Translations under genes and position numbers: made by a program
Notes under the pieces: model-generated
Seen by the model: only the letters and a program-made list of their open reading frames with translations
The model's database searches: none
What the model was told of the DNA's origin: nothing
Shown: piece after piece, positions 1 through 11,727 of the stretch
Numbering within the stretch: position 1 is the first letter of the stretch
How the letters are laid out: the number at the start of each line of letters is the position of its first letter
NCBI GenBank assembly: GCA_024734555.1
Contig: JANPWX010000081.1
Location: 464,452 to 528,451 of the forward strand
Origin: Trochalopteron elliotii
Taxonomy: Eukaryota; Chordata; Aves; Passeriformes; Leiothrichidae
DNA: 64,000 bases
Direction: 5' to 3'

Positions 1-1985
1 AGCCCCTCAGCAGCCTCGTTGCCTCCTCTGGATGAGCTCAAGTGTCTCAATGTCCTTCCTAAACTGAGGGGCCAGAGCTGGACACAGCACTCAATGTCCT
101 TCCTAAACTGAGGGGCCAGAGCTGGACACAGCACTCAGTGTCCTTCCTAAACTGAGGGGCCAGAGCTGGACACAGCACTCAGTGTCCTTCCTAAACTGAG
201 GGGCCAGACCTGGACACAGCACTCCAGGTGTGGCCTCACCAGTGGTGAGTACAGGGGAAGAACGACGTCCCTGCTCCTAGTGGCCACACCATTTCTGATC
301 CAGGCCAGGCTGCCCTTGGGTTTCTTGGCCACCAGGGCACACTGCTGGCTCATGTTCAGCTGCTGTCACCAGAACCCCCAGGTCCCTTTCTGCCTGGGCA
401 CTGTCCAGCCACATCATCCCCAGCCTGTAACATTGCAGGGGTTTTTGTGGCCAAAATGCAGGACTCAGCACTTGGACTTATTAAACTTCATCTTATTGGA
501 CTCTGCCCATCCATCCAATCATTCCAGGTCTCTCTGCAGAGCCCTCCTACCTTCCAACAGATCTACACACGCTCCCAGCTTAGCTCAGCTCCTCATCCAT
601 AAATTCACTAATGAAACACTCAACACCCTCATCCGTGCCATCAATAAGAATACTGAACAGAACTGGCCCCAGCACAGACCCCTGAGGGACACCACTGGTG
701 ACTGTCCCCAGCTGGATGCAGCACCATCCACCACCACTCTCTGGGCCCAGCCATCCATCCAGTTCCTAACCCAGCAAAGAGTGCTCCTGTCCAAGCCATA
801 GGCTGCCAGCTTTTCCAGGACTGTGCTGTGGGAGACAGTGTCAAAGGCCTTGGTGAAGTCCAAATAGACAACATCCACAGCCTTTCCTGCATCCACCAGG
901 CAGGTCACCTGGTCATAAAAGGGGACCAGGTTGGTCAAACACCACCAACTCCTCCTAAACCCATGCTGGCTGGGCCTGATACCCTGCCATGCTGCAAGTG
1001 GTGCAGGAAGACACTCAGTATAAACTGCTCCATTACCTTACCAGGTACTGAGGTCAGCCTAACTGGCCTATAATTACTGGGATCCTCCTTCCCACCCTTT
1101 TTGTGAATGGGTGTCACATTGGCCAGCTTCCAGTCATCTGGAACCAAACCAGTGAGCCAGGACTGTGGGTAAATGGTAGAGAGCAGCTTTGCAAGCTCGT
1201 CTGCCATCTCCCTCATCACCCTGGGATGGATCCCATCTGGGCCCATAGATTTATAAACATCCAAGCACCTCAGCAGTTCTCTGACTGCCTCCTCCTGGAT
1301 AACAAGGGAACCATTCTGCTCTCTGATACCATCTACCAACCCAGGAGGACAGTTGTCCTGAGGACAAGCTGCTGTCCTGCTAAAGACTGAGGCAAAGAAG
1401 GCATTAAAGCACTTCCACCTTCTCCTCATCTGCAGTTACTGAGTTCCCTCCTGCATCCAGTAGAAAACAAATGTTGGTCTTACCCTTCCTTTTGCCATTA
1501 ATATATTTGTTAAGACATTTTTTATTATCCTTTACAAAAGTTGCCAAATTAAGTTTAAACTGAGCTTTAGCCTCTCTAATTTTTTTCCTACATGCCCTAG
1601 CAGCCTCCATAAATACTTCCTGAGAGACCTGACCCTTCATTCCAAAGATGATGCATCCTCTCTTTATTCCTAAGTTCCTTCAAAACTTCGCTGCCCATCC
1701 AGGCTGGACATTTGCCTCATTGACTCATCTTTCAGCACACAGGGACAGTCTGTTCCTGTGCCCTCAAGATCTCGGTTTTGAAGCATGCTCACCTTTCCTG
1801 GACTCCTTTGTTTTTAAGGGCTGCTTCCCAGAGAACTCTCTGAATAAGTTTCCTAAATAGGCCAAAGTCTGCCCTCCAGAAGTCCAATGTAAAAGTCTTA
1901 TTGATGTTCCTCATTTCTAGAGAACTCTATAATTTCATGATCACTGTGCCCCAAGAGGCCTCCAGCCACCACAAACATCAACTGC
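1..1985 (-). mobile_element. CR1 LINE, long broken copy (EN C-terminus, RT, start of 3' region), runs off left edge
   Basis: This is a relic of a CR1 non-LTR retrotransposon, whose ORF2 encodes an endonuclease and a reverse transcriptase that copy the element into new sites. Read on the minus strand, the EN end motif SDH (within GHSDHE) lies near 1945-1960. The linker with an NKKCLNKYINGKRK-like stretch is at about 1480-1540. The RT N-terminal signature GPDGIHPRV is near 1215-1245, and a WKLANVTPIHKKG / SLTSVPGKV-type block spans about 1040-1135. RT box A, FTKAFDTVSH, is at about 828-860, and a C-terminal PLYSxLVRPHLE block is at about 222-264. The frame changes several times and stops interrupt it, so it is dead. 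Where the F/YADD catalytic box is expected the sequence reads FMDE (592-603). The 5' end is truncated inside EN. The octamer tail is not reached because the window starts inside the element. The identification is secure; the subfamily is not assigned. Confidence 0.95.
51..226. repeat. 44-bp tandem repeat, 4 copies, inside the CR1
   Basis: Four head-to-tail copies start at 51, 95, 139 and 183, each opening with TGTCCTTCCTAAACTGAGGG. The copies differ by only one or two bases (for example CAATG against CAGTG at the joins, and GAGCTGG against GACCTGG in the last copy). The unit is a piece of the CR1 coding 3' end (the segment following the LVRPHLE block on the minus strand). A single copy is normal there, so the amplification is local. 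Because 44 is not a multiple of three, each unit shifts the old frame. Confidence 0.95.
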
Positions 1986-3375
1986 ATATTATGAGTAAGA
2001 TGAGAGATGCCAAAGATTTTATGCACTCATGCTAACCTGAAGGGCTTGCCTGTCTAGTAATGGTGATTTTTCTATCCCATAGATGAAGGAGAAGGAGAGA
2101 ATTTGATAAATTGAGTTTGTTCCAAAAAATTCAGTGGCACAAAGTAAGAAATATACATGAAAGGGGGTGAAGAGAATGGATTTGCCAGAGCTACGGAGTG
2201 TAGAAGGAGATGAAAGTAGAGATGTGGCTTTGAAAAAAGGCTTTGAAAGAAAGAAGAAGCATGGATAAGGGAGATTTGAGGAGATACACTGAGAGAAGAG
2301 CCATAAAGAGCTGAGTTTCAAGTGCAGCTGAGCTGGAAGCATCCAGAGTGAGACTGTATTATGCAAAATAGGAAATTAAGTTGAATATTAGCAGAGAGGA
2401 TAACAACAGAGAGCACAACTGGGGATGTAGAGAGTGGAGAAGCTTCAGGGTTTGGATATGAGGCTTCTGCAAGTGAAAACAATGGGATACCAGTGATAAA
2501 AAGGCTGACATCATCAAACTAGTAATAGGGAAAAGAAATGTGATATTATTCACATTGAGTCGTATTCTCTATGACTTAAATGGTCTTCACCAAACAGAGT
2601 TCACCTACCAGGTGCACTACTAAGAGATTTTGAAAAACAATGATATCAGAAAAATATAGATGTTTTAGGTGTAACAGGATCTGTAGAAGATGGGGAGACA
2701 AACCTCTAGGGTATGGCAGAGAAAGCCACATTAAAGACTGAAAGAGGTATTTAGTGCGGGGGATCTTATCTGAGAGAAAGTCAAATTAAAAGCTTCAGAA
2801 TGTAACCTGAGAAATGTCACTGTTTCTTATCAGTTCTGCCTTTCCTAAAGATTTATCAAATACATTTATTGCACCAGGGGGTTGTTATTATGCTAGCGGA
2901 CTACAGATACATGAGCAGAAAGATTCGTGCTTAAAACAAATGAAATTACCTCTTGGGAGAAATGGCATGACAGTCTGCATTTTTAATTTAGTTTTTAAAT
3001 ATTGATTAAATCTATTTGCATCTTCCATTAAAGTGGAAGCAAGCTGAATCCTAATCTCACTTTTTCAGTGCTCTAGGAATTTGCAAGAATCAGCATAAAT
3101 TTTGAGAAATGTCATATCTAGACACAGGGCTGCATCTTTGGATATTTTTTATGGAGTGTGTTTGTGGTAAATATGTTCAATTAGTCTTTTAAACCACCAC
3201 ACTTCTGGGAGTGATCTAGTATAAAGCCCAAAGTTCCTATTCTCCTCTGCATTTTATAAATAGGAAACTAACTTTGATTTCTTGTGAAAAGAATGCATTG
3301 ATTTCCTAAAAATGGCTAGAGAGTAAAGACACTTAAAAGACAGGTTGGTGTTTGGTACATTTTGATATTCTTGAG
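1986..3375. other. Unannotated AT-rich DNA
   Basis: I see no coding, RNA or repeat signature here. It is purine-rich on the plus strand between about 2060 and 2480. Open frames are short and mostly lack ATG. Confidence 0.6.
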
Positions 3376-3457
3376 GTGTCCTGTGCAGGACCTGACATTG
3401 GACTTGATGATCCTGATGGATCCTTTCCAAATCTGCATATTCTGTTATTCTGTGATA
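3376..3457 (+). mobile_element. CR1 LINE 3' tail fragment
   Basis: The stretch TTGGACTTGATGATCCTGAT with TCCTTTCCAA matches the conserved final segment of the CR1 3' UTR. It ends with two tandem octamers, ATTCTGTT (3439-3446) and ATTCTGTG (3447-3454), which are the diagnostic CR1 terminus. The fragment is severely 5'-truncated and carries no coding sequence. Confidence 0.85.
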
Positions 3458-6400
3458 TTGGACAAATTAGCAAACTGGGCTGTTTGTTTGATTATTTAAA
3501 TAGAGAATATACTTCTGACTAGTTTTTCATGACCAGTCTGTGAAAATCAAGATGCAGCTCTACCTGGTGATTCTTTAAATTTCTTTGAGAGATTGGCCCT
3601 TGACCAAGGATGCTGTGGGGGCAAACGAGTTAGCAGTGCTTCCCTTCACTCCTGGGAAGTAGAATCATTGTGGGAAAGAGATGTTAGTGGTCAAGGGTGG
3701 AAATGGATGCCACTGAGGTCAAATATATATCTGAGTTAAGAGAAGAAAAAAATCAGACATAATATCTCTGAATAGGAAGTGCTTATGAAAGGCAAAAGAC
3801 CAAAAAAAGAGCAAAAATTTTAACCACAGAAGTAGAGAAGATCAGTTAGAAAACAAAGGGGAGCCACTGAACCTGTTTGGAAAGGATTTATATTAAAAAC
3901 AGTAAATCGATCTAAACAGAATATTGAAATTTTGTCTTGGACAGAAAAGGAAAATGTTTTTTTCTTCCACTGTAAGATAGCACTAAAGTATGCTATTTTG
4001 GCCTTTTATGCCAAACATGCATTTGGCATTGCTAGCCAAATATGCTAGCACAAAATATGCTAATTTGGCATATTAAGATGAGTTGGGAGAATAAGAAAGA
4101 TACCTTAATTTTTGAGATTTCTGAGGCTGAGATTTTTTTACACTGAGAATGTTGGTTTGATATTTGAAAGTGATTCTGTTGCTTACTAATGGAAAGAAGA
4201 AAATGGGCAAAAAGCATTACAGATTATACATTAATAGATAAATAAACTGTCTGAATTATAAGGAACCTACCCGAGGAATGATTTTTGTCACTATTCTCCC
4301 TATCATGCCTTGTAAGTTCTTTGTTCACCATGTTTTGCTAAGGTGAGCATAGAGAGAGGCAATGACATAAATAAGAATACCAAAGTCATAACAGATACAC
4401 AAGTTTTGTGTTTCAGTGTTTTGTTTTTTCAGGCAATAGAAAATATTTTTAATAATTCTGTTGTTAAAACAGCTTAAATATTGTTGGCTGAATTCAAATC
4501 TTAGAGAAACAGAAAGTGTTAATTGGCCATTTCACAGCCTGATTATAAATTGTTGGACAACAAAATATATTTCTTTGGTTTGATTACCATATGAAATTAA
4601 ATCCTAGATGTGTGTTTTGGGATAAATGGCAGTGCAAAGCTTAATGGCAGAACTGAAAATTCATTATGCTTTTTTCTTTTGCTGTTTTTTCTTTATAAGT
4701 ATTTAGGAAGACACCAAGTGTCATGTTAAGGTTGCTTTGGAAGCAGTTTTAAAACTATAACCAGATCAGAATGTGAAATAACATATAGTTAGTACAAAGA
4801 AAATCTCATTTGTGAAACACTAAGTACCTCTTTTTAATAATGCTATGTCTTATTTCTTCCTCTGCTGTCCTCAGCTTTGTCCTTGGCAAAATGCAATCCA
4901 AATGCAGAGGGAACATGCAGAAATTAACCCCTGAGGCATGCAATTTAAGATACACCAAAACCCATGAGAATAAATGGAGTGCTTCTTTAAACAGAGCATT
5001 ACTAATATTTATAATTTATGGAACGGTGGCAGGGTGAGTTTATGTTAGAGATTGCATACTCTATTCCCCTGTTTAGAATACTTCCATGGACCTCAGCTGG
5101 ATTTTTTGAGTGGAATGGGAGAAGCAATACAAGATAAACAGGCAAAATTAAAACAGTAAAGTATTTAGTTAATCCCTCAGGATACAGAAGGGGGAATCTT
5201 TCAGGAAAAGACAAAGTTACATTAGTGTTTCTTCTTTTGAAACATATGTAGGTGCTTTTGATCACATAGTATTAAAAACCATTTCTTCTCCAACAAAATT
5301 CAGATATTGTATTTCTTATTTCCTGCTTCTACAGTGACAGGATACTCTACAGATGCATATAAGAACTAGCAAGTCTCTTTGAACTGTGAGGGGTAAAAAG
5401 GAACCTTTGTTTGAAAATATTAGTGAGTAACACTGTGCTAGTAACAAAATCACCAATCACTTCTGCTGAACATATGTAGTCATAGAGCTTTAATTTGAAA
5501 ATTAATAGTCAAATGGATGGATATTATAAAAACTGGAGAAAGGGACACTGATGTGAAATACATTTGTTCAGAAATACATTTTTACAAAAGTATCATAAGT
5601 TTGTAAATAGATAAAATAAGAACAGAACAAAAGCAGACTAGAGTCTCAGTTTATAGAAATAAATTCACATGAATTCTCCAGTCTGAAGGCTGCTGTCTTG
5701 CTGTCAGTTTATTTTCTCACCTGTAGTGGAATCCTTCTGCCACCAAAGATGGGGAAATCAGTGTGGACTCAAATCTGGTTTTTGACTAGTTAAGCCTCTT
5801 GCAAATCTCTGCAGCCTAAGCTATCTTTTTAACTGTAAAGACATGACATTCATAATAAAAAAAAAAAAAAACAAAAAAAACCCTCAGCACTCACGAATCA
5901 AAAATGTCCTTTCTATCATTTCTTAATTTATGATATTATAGTATTACTTTGGCAACCTATTGATAAGCACTGATTTCCTCTAGAAACTGTGTAATGGATT
6001 CTAGCAGCTCTAAAAGTCTTCTGTGCTTAGACAGAAACCTTATTAAATCCACATATGCTGTATGGTATCCATAAGCTTCATTTTCAATGTAGTCCTTACA
6101 ACATATTCTAAGAGATATGTTACTGTTTTCCATATTAAGTGACATGTGAAGAGACAGTGAAAAGCAGTTAATTATAGCCTAGTTCTGAATTTCACTTACT
6201 AAAAAAATTACTCCCTGCAGACTGACTGCAAACATTCAGTCAAGTATTTTTTCCCCCTCTGCTACATTTGGAGGTACATTCTGTACAATTAAAATACCCA
6301 GAATAGAGTGATAGTTTAGCTCAGGTGAAATCTGAACAGAAAGAGTATTTGATGTACATTACATTTCTCTAGTGCTTTTGACAAGAGGAAAATCAAAAAG

Positions 6401-9102
6401 TTTATTTATTTAAGCAAATGTTAATCAAAGCTCATATAAATTTGAGTCAACACAAATGCCAGTATATTCAAAGAGGATGGGGGAATCATTGATATTATAA
6501 AAATGATGACATATTTATCCAACCACATATTTAACAGGAATTGCTCAAGAAGTGTTTTAAAAATGTTTTCCGAATTTGATAGTGTTATTATAAAGTTTAT
6601 CCTTAACAGAAATTCACTTCTTTAAAGAAACTGAGGTGCAAGATTTTTGCCAAGAGCCACAGCATTCATTGTTTCCCATATTTTCTTAGTTATGAACTCA
6701 CCCAGAATGCAGAATTCTCAGTAAGAAGTGCTAACACAGTGGAGTCCCCAGGATAATGCTGGGAGCACCATGGTTTAAGGAAGCAGAAGTTCAACTACCT
6801 TTGTAAAGCTGCCACTCTTAGGTCACAGACAAAGCAATTTTGTCGTAGGTATTAATAATTTTTTACATGTAGATAGCTGCTGGAAAAGCAGAAACACATT
6901 ATTTCATCATGCAGAAACTTGAAAGAAATGTGAAAACAGTCTTTGGGTTTTTGTGAAAAAACATTGTTTTTTAGCTCAGATCTGTTTATGAATGCTGCCA
7001 TGATACTCTAAGCATTGCAAGTTAGGCACCCAGGAGTGCAATTATGAATGTGAGTTTGCATCATACCTTCTCTGAACGGAGGAAAAAATGTCAAATTCAT
7101 ACCAAATCTGTATTAGTGCTTTGTTTTCTTTGCCAAGCTGAAATAATTAAGATAGAAAGTATTTTGCACCTCATTAATTCCTAATCATTCCCTAGAGTTG
7201 CTGTTTTGCTTTGGGTTTGGATTTTTAAATGATTGTTATTTTATTGAGTTTTCATTTCATTATCATAGATGTCATATTTTGATAAGCTAGATCTAAGTTA
7301 AGGTCTAATCTAAATCAAATTGGTTTTCCTTCATTGCATTGTTAAAAATATTGACATAAATAGCTGAAATTACTCTTAAATATTTTCAGCCTTGAAACAG
7401 TAGTATACATCCTATCCACTGTGTACGTGCCCATGATTGTCCATCAAGAACATTGAATCAGTGCCTGCTTCCACAAAAAACCCAAAACAGAACAACCCCC
7501 ACCCCACCAAATAAATCTTATACTCTGAACAAGTTGGATAAATGATTTATGAAAAATGTTATAGCTGTGCTTATTGGAATAACTTTCATGTTTAAAGTTT
7601 ATCCCTGAAATCCACCTTGAGAATTCTTATACCTACTTGTGTGTAGACTTATAGTAGTTCCTTTATCTAAAGTATCAGAAGTGATTTTTGATATGCAGGA
7701 GACAGTATCTTTCAACATTTTTTAACAATAATTTATTTATTTAAGTGTGCTGTCCTTGATCCATTCTGAATTTATAAAGGGAATGCTTAATGGAACAAGA
7801 AACAAAATATTTTGAAAACCCAACTTGTCTGAAATTGTTTTAGAACAGGGAATATGTTGCTCTTAGGCTTTCCTAGGCTCAAAGTCAGAGATGATTACTA
7901 TGGATTTTTCCATGTAGAAAGGACAGGGAAAAATCAAAAATTCCAAAATTTCAATGCCCAAAATTCCTAATCTGCATGAATTATTTATTTGTAGAACCTC
8001 ACATATGTTGCAAAGATGAGCCTGAAGAGCTGATTGCCAACTGAGTGCCTTTTTGTGGCAGATGCAGACTCAGACCCATTTCAGAATTTTCCTTAGTTTG
8101 CCCAGGGTATTGGTATGGGATCATCACATCCCTGCACTCCCTTACAGCCCTTGGAGCCAGCTCAGGTGTGTGGTGGGTTTTGTATTACAGCCTGCGCAGG
8201 CTCCTTTACCGAGAGCAAAGCAACCAACATGTAATCACTGCTGCATGAGGAAATCACACCACATGAAAAAACAGAGATTAATGAAAAACTGAGGTGAACA
8301 AATCTGAAAACACTAACAAGAAATCAAGCATTTTGCTGTTCTGTGTTTATACTTGTTTTTTGTAAAATATTCAGGATAAAAGTTAAAAAGCCAGATAAAA
8401 GTATATGTTGCTCATATAGTTTAGCTTGGAACTGTACAATACTTTTACTTTGCCTACCAAAGTCACACCCAGGTGAGCTGATTGTGACATTCCAACTGTG
8501 CCTTTGCTCACATGAAACTTCCCAGCCATGGTACACAGTATGTAACCATAGGTTTAATTCAATAAACATTGCCCTGTTTTCATGTGCATATGATGTTTGA
8601 AGCACCTAGATATAAAACAACTCTTATTTCTCTTTAAAAAATTCCAGGGATGGAATGAAAACCTCAAAATATCTCATATCTTCCATGTTTGGTAGGAAAT
8701 CTGTGGCAAATAACATTGAGGCAATTATAAAGTTGAAGAATTTTACCATTTTATCATAATAATATCATGTGTATTTATTAAGGAAAATGTAATAATTGTG
8801 AATTGCAAGTCCCCCTCTCTACTATGTAATCTAAATTGTTATGGTCTATGCCATTCGAAATCAGTGCATGTTCAAGTCTGGAAAATAAATTCAGAATAGA
8901 ACTTGATGTTCATTCACCATCATTCTTTTTTACCCAATATTTTTGATGTCAGCTTTGGAAGTCTTGGAATGCTTTCTTCATAGACAAAAAAAAAAAAAAC
9001 CAAAACCAAAAAACCAAGAAATATATTTGAAGAATTCTTGACCCTAGAAATTTCTTTCAAAGTATATTTAAATTGGTGTGTTTCCCCTTGCTGATTCATG
9101 TG
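3458..9102. other. Unannotated AT-rich DNA, 5.6 kb
   Basis: There is no recognisable gene or transposon. Visible items are an A15 run at 5857-5871, an A14 run at 8986-8999 and a cluster of five TTGGC/GCCAA motifs at 3998-4079 (see findings). Open frames are 60-95 codons, overlapping and without recognisable domains, as expected by chance. Confidence 0.6.
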
Positions 9103-9129
9103 GAAGAGGGAAGGGAAGGGAAGGGAAGG
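9103..9129 (+). repeat. (GGGAA)n microsatellite cut by the gap
   Basis: GAGGGAAGGGAAGGGAAGGG-type pentamer repeats run directly into the N gap, so the true array is probably longer than what is shown. Confidence 0.9.
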
Positions 9130-9439
9130 NNNNNNNNNNNNNNNNNNNNNNNNNNNNNNNNNNNNNNNNNNNNNNNNNNNNNNNNNNNNNNNNNNNNNNN
9201 NNNNNNNNNNNNNNNNNNNNNNNNNNNNNNNNNNNNNNNNNNNNNNNNNNNNNNNNNNNNNNNNNNNNNNNNNNNNNNNNNNNNNNNNNNNNNNNNNNNN
9301 NNNNNNNNNNNNNNNNNNNNNNNNNNNNNNNNNNNNNNNNNNNNNNNNNNNNNNNNNNNNNNNNNNNNNNNNNNNNNNNNNNNNNNNNNNNNNNNNNNNN
9401 NNNNNNNNNNNNNNNNNNNNNNNNNNNNNNNNNNNNNNN
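9130..9439. other. Assembly gap (310 N)
   Basis: The sequence is unknown. The left flank is a purine pentamer microsatellite and the right flank is ordinary AT-rich DNA. The gap was probably caused by the simple repeat. The N count may be an estimate and not the true length. Confidence 1.
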
Positions 9440-11099
9440 GCTTTCTACACTTTTAAAAAAATGGATTTTGAAATGGAATTATTATCACATCCCTATCTTC
9501 ATGTTTGTGCATATGTATGGGTATATTTGTGTGTGTGACTCCTGTCAAATAAGGTCAATTGATTAAACACACAAATTAATGGCAGTGGATATTAATACAT
9601 CTTTGTAATTCATATTGTTGAAGGCAGCAGATGGAATTTTGTTCCCTTATGTATTGTTAAGCACTCCATCAAAATAGAGTCAATGGTCAACACTCTCCTA
9701 CTCTTATTCCCAGCTGAAGAAATCAAAACCCTTCCTAGCAACAGAGCTCAGAGTGCAGACTGCCATGCAAGCTACTCACCAGCTTTGGGTAATCAAGCCC
9801 TTAGGTACAAGCTAATATTGATTAACTTATGATGGCCACTTGTCTTCTGAGAAAAGATGTGTTATGCCTTATAAAGCTCTGGAACTTGGTCTGTTCAAAT
9901 CTGCCTGCATCAGTCTCAATTTTTAAAGGAAACAAAGCCTATCTGCTCCAGTTTCCTAATTGCTAATGCTTTAGAAATAAAAATACTTGTAGCCTATAAT
10001 ATATTTTACAAAAGTAATTGGAATTTGCCATACATTTCTTTCAGTCCTTCTGTTTTATGGATGGAAATATCTCTTCAGCTTCTCTGTACTGTTCCAGAAT
10101 GTCATCATATTCGATAGGTTAGGCTCAGTCTTCTTTAGGACTGTGTAATATGGGAGAAAGATTTAAGACAGGGAATATTCAATAGTGTAGAGGGGTGGAA
10201 GGAATTATTTTACATCATTAGTGAATCTGCATGTTCATTGGTAGATAGTTGATAGTTCTATGGAAACTGGTTCTTTGGAGAAATGTCCTGCTGTGGTAAA
10301 CACAGACACACAGAGGTCACGGCTTGTGGACAAGACAGAAAAGCAATCTTGTTCTCCTGATGAAAAAGCAGTGGCAAATGAGTAAATGGAAGTGCTGAAC
10401 CAGCATGACTCGTCTGCCTCCAGGAACAGCTATTTTGGTACATTTCCTGGTGGACAAATGCTGAATTGCTCCTGGCCTGTGAAGGTGGAGGGAAGTAATC
10501 CAAGTATAGGGTAGCAGAGCTGGCATGACTCAGAAATTACAGAGAAGAAGCCTGGCTCATATCCAGGGGAAGGAATGGCAATGTGGATCAAGGTGGTGAA
10601 GAAATGCAGTAAGTCCATACATGAACCTTTTCCCTTGGAACCAGTGGTGAAGCCACATCACAGTATGGGCTCCAGAGAAAAAATAATGACAAAGGCTGGT
10701 TTTGAGAGATACAATAAGAATAATGGTTCTTTATGATCATGTAGTTAAAGTCCCCGTAATACATCCTTAGAGTGAAGAGGTTTAATCCCTCTCTTCCCTT
10801 CCTGCAAAGACATTAAAGTGTATTAATTTTGACTCTGCCTGTCCACACAACCTTTCTGATGTTTTGCAACTGTCTTTTGCTAGGAAGCACTAAACCACTG
10901 TGCATTGTTGGTGCAGGCTGTGTGAAGATGCTGCCAGGCTCTGCACACATGGCAAACAATGCAATTCCCATGATGGGAACTCTTGCCAGCTCACATGTGT
11001 TGTGAACCTCAGCTACACAACTGCCTTGAAAACAGTCTAGAGGTCTCCAGATGAATGCAAATCTAGAGTAATGATTTTCAAGACAAAGTGGTGAGAATG
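9440..11099. other. Unannotated DNA
   Basis: No gene or repeat is recognised. It includes a slightly more GC-rich part at about 10260-10660, in which several overlapping minus-strand open frames (60-81 codons) show no domain. Confidence 0.6.
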
Positions 11100-11400
11100 T
11101 GGGTTGTTTAACAGGGACAAGAGGAAACTATCTCAAGTTGCACCAAGGGAAGTCTTTTTCCAAGACTGGATCTTGGAAAAAAAAAAAAAAAAAGAATTTG
11201 TCACAAAAAAAAGTTGCCAGAAACTGGAAACTGTTCCCCAGGGAGTGGTGAACTCACCATCCCTGGAAGTATTTAAAAGATGTCTTCTTGTGGCATTTAG
11301 GGACATGGTTTAGTGGTGGACTTAGCAGAGCTGGGTTAAGAATGGACTTGGTGATCTCAGAGGTCTTTTACAACCTAAACCTTCTCTGATTTCGTGTTTT
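11100..11400 (+). mobile_element. CR1 LINE 3' UTR fragment
   Basis: The piece follows the CR1 3' UTR in order. GGGACAAGAGGAAACTATCT with CAAGTTGCACCAAGGGAAG is followed by CCCCAGGGAGTGGTGAACTC, then ACCATCCCTGGAAG, a TTTAGGGACATGGTTTAGTG block, and TTGGTGATCTCAGAGGTCTT with a decayed octamer tail near 11383-11400. A 17-A run (11177-11193) sits where the consensus has only a short A stretch, so it looks like later expansion. The element is non-coding and 5'-truncated. Confidence 0.95.
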
Positions 11401-11659
11401 TGATCACCTAATAACACCTTGTAGCTTTCAAATTATTTTATTTAATGAAGTTTGCAAGACTCACATTTTTTTTCTGTTTGGAAAAGATCTGTTCCCTTAG
11501 GTGAGAACAGAATTTAAACTGAAAAAGTATATACACATTGACATGCTGGAGTTGCACAATGACATGCAAGAAATAACACCTGTTGTAGTTCCTTCATTTT
11601 ACTAAGTGAAAACATTCTTGGCTTGGGAGATCCAAATTCAATTCATCCCTGCTCACAGC

Positions 11660-11727
11660 AGGGTGAGTTGGGACTAGATAATCTTTCAGCTCTATTCCAA
11701 ACCTTTAATATTCCATGGTTCTGTGAA
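11660..11727 (+). mobile_element. CR1 LINE 3' tail fragment
   Basis: GTTGGGACTAGATAATCTTT continuing into a CTATTCCAAACC block matches the CR1 terminal segment (usually gGTTGGACTAGATGATCTT and CCTTCCAACC). It ends with octamer-like ATTCCATG (11710-11717) and GTTCTGTG (11718-11725). It lies about 260 bp beyond the preceding CR1 piece, in the same orientation. It has its own tail, so it is a separate insertion. Confidence 0.85.

Noticed and set aside
280..801. 173-codon plus-strand open frame, the longest gap-free frame in the window
   Set aside because: It is antisense to the CR1 RT region, begins with GTG, and owes its length to CR1 composition.
5857..5871. A-runs (also 8986-8999 and 31016-31034) as possible poly-A tails of retrogenes
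   Set aside because: No gene-like sequence or target duplication precedes them.
9073..9566. Three long plus-strand frames of 127-162 codons
   Set aside because: They are open only because they run through 310 N; almost all residues are undetermined.
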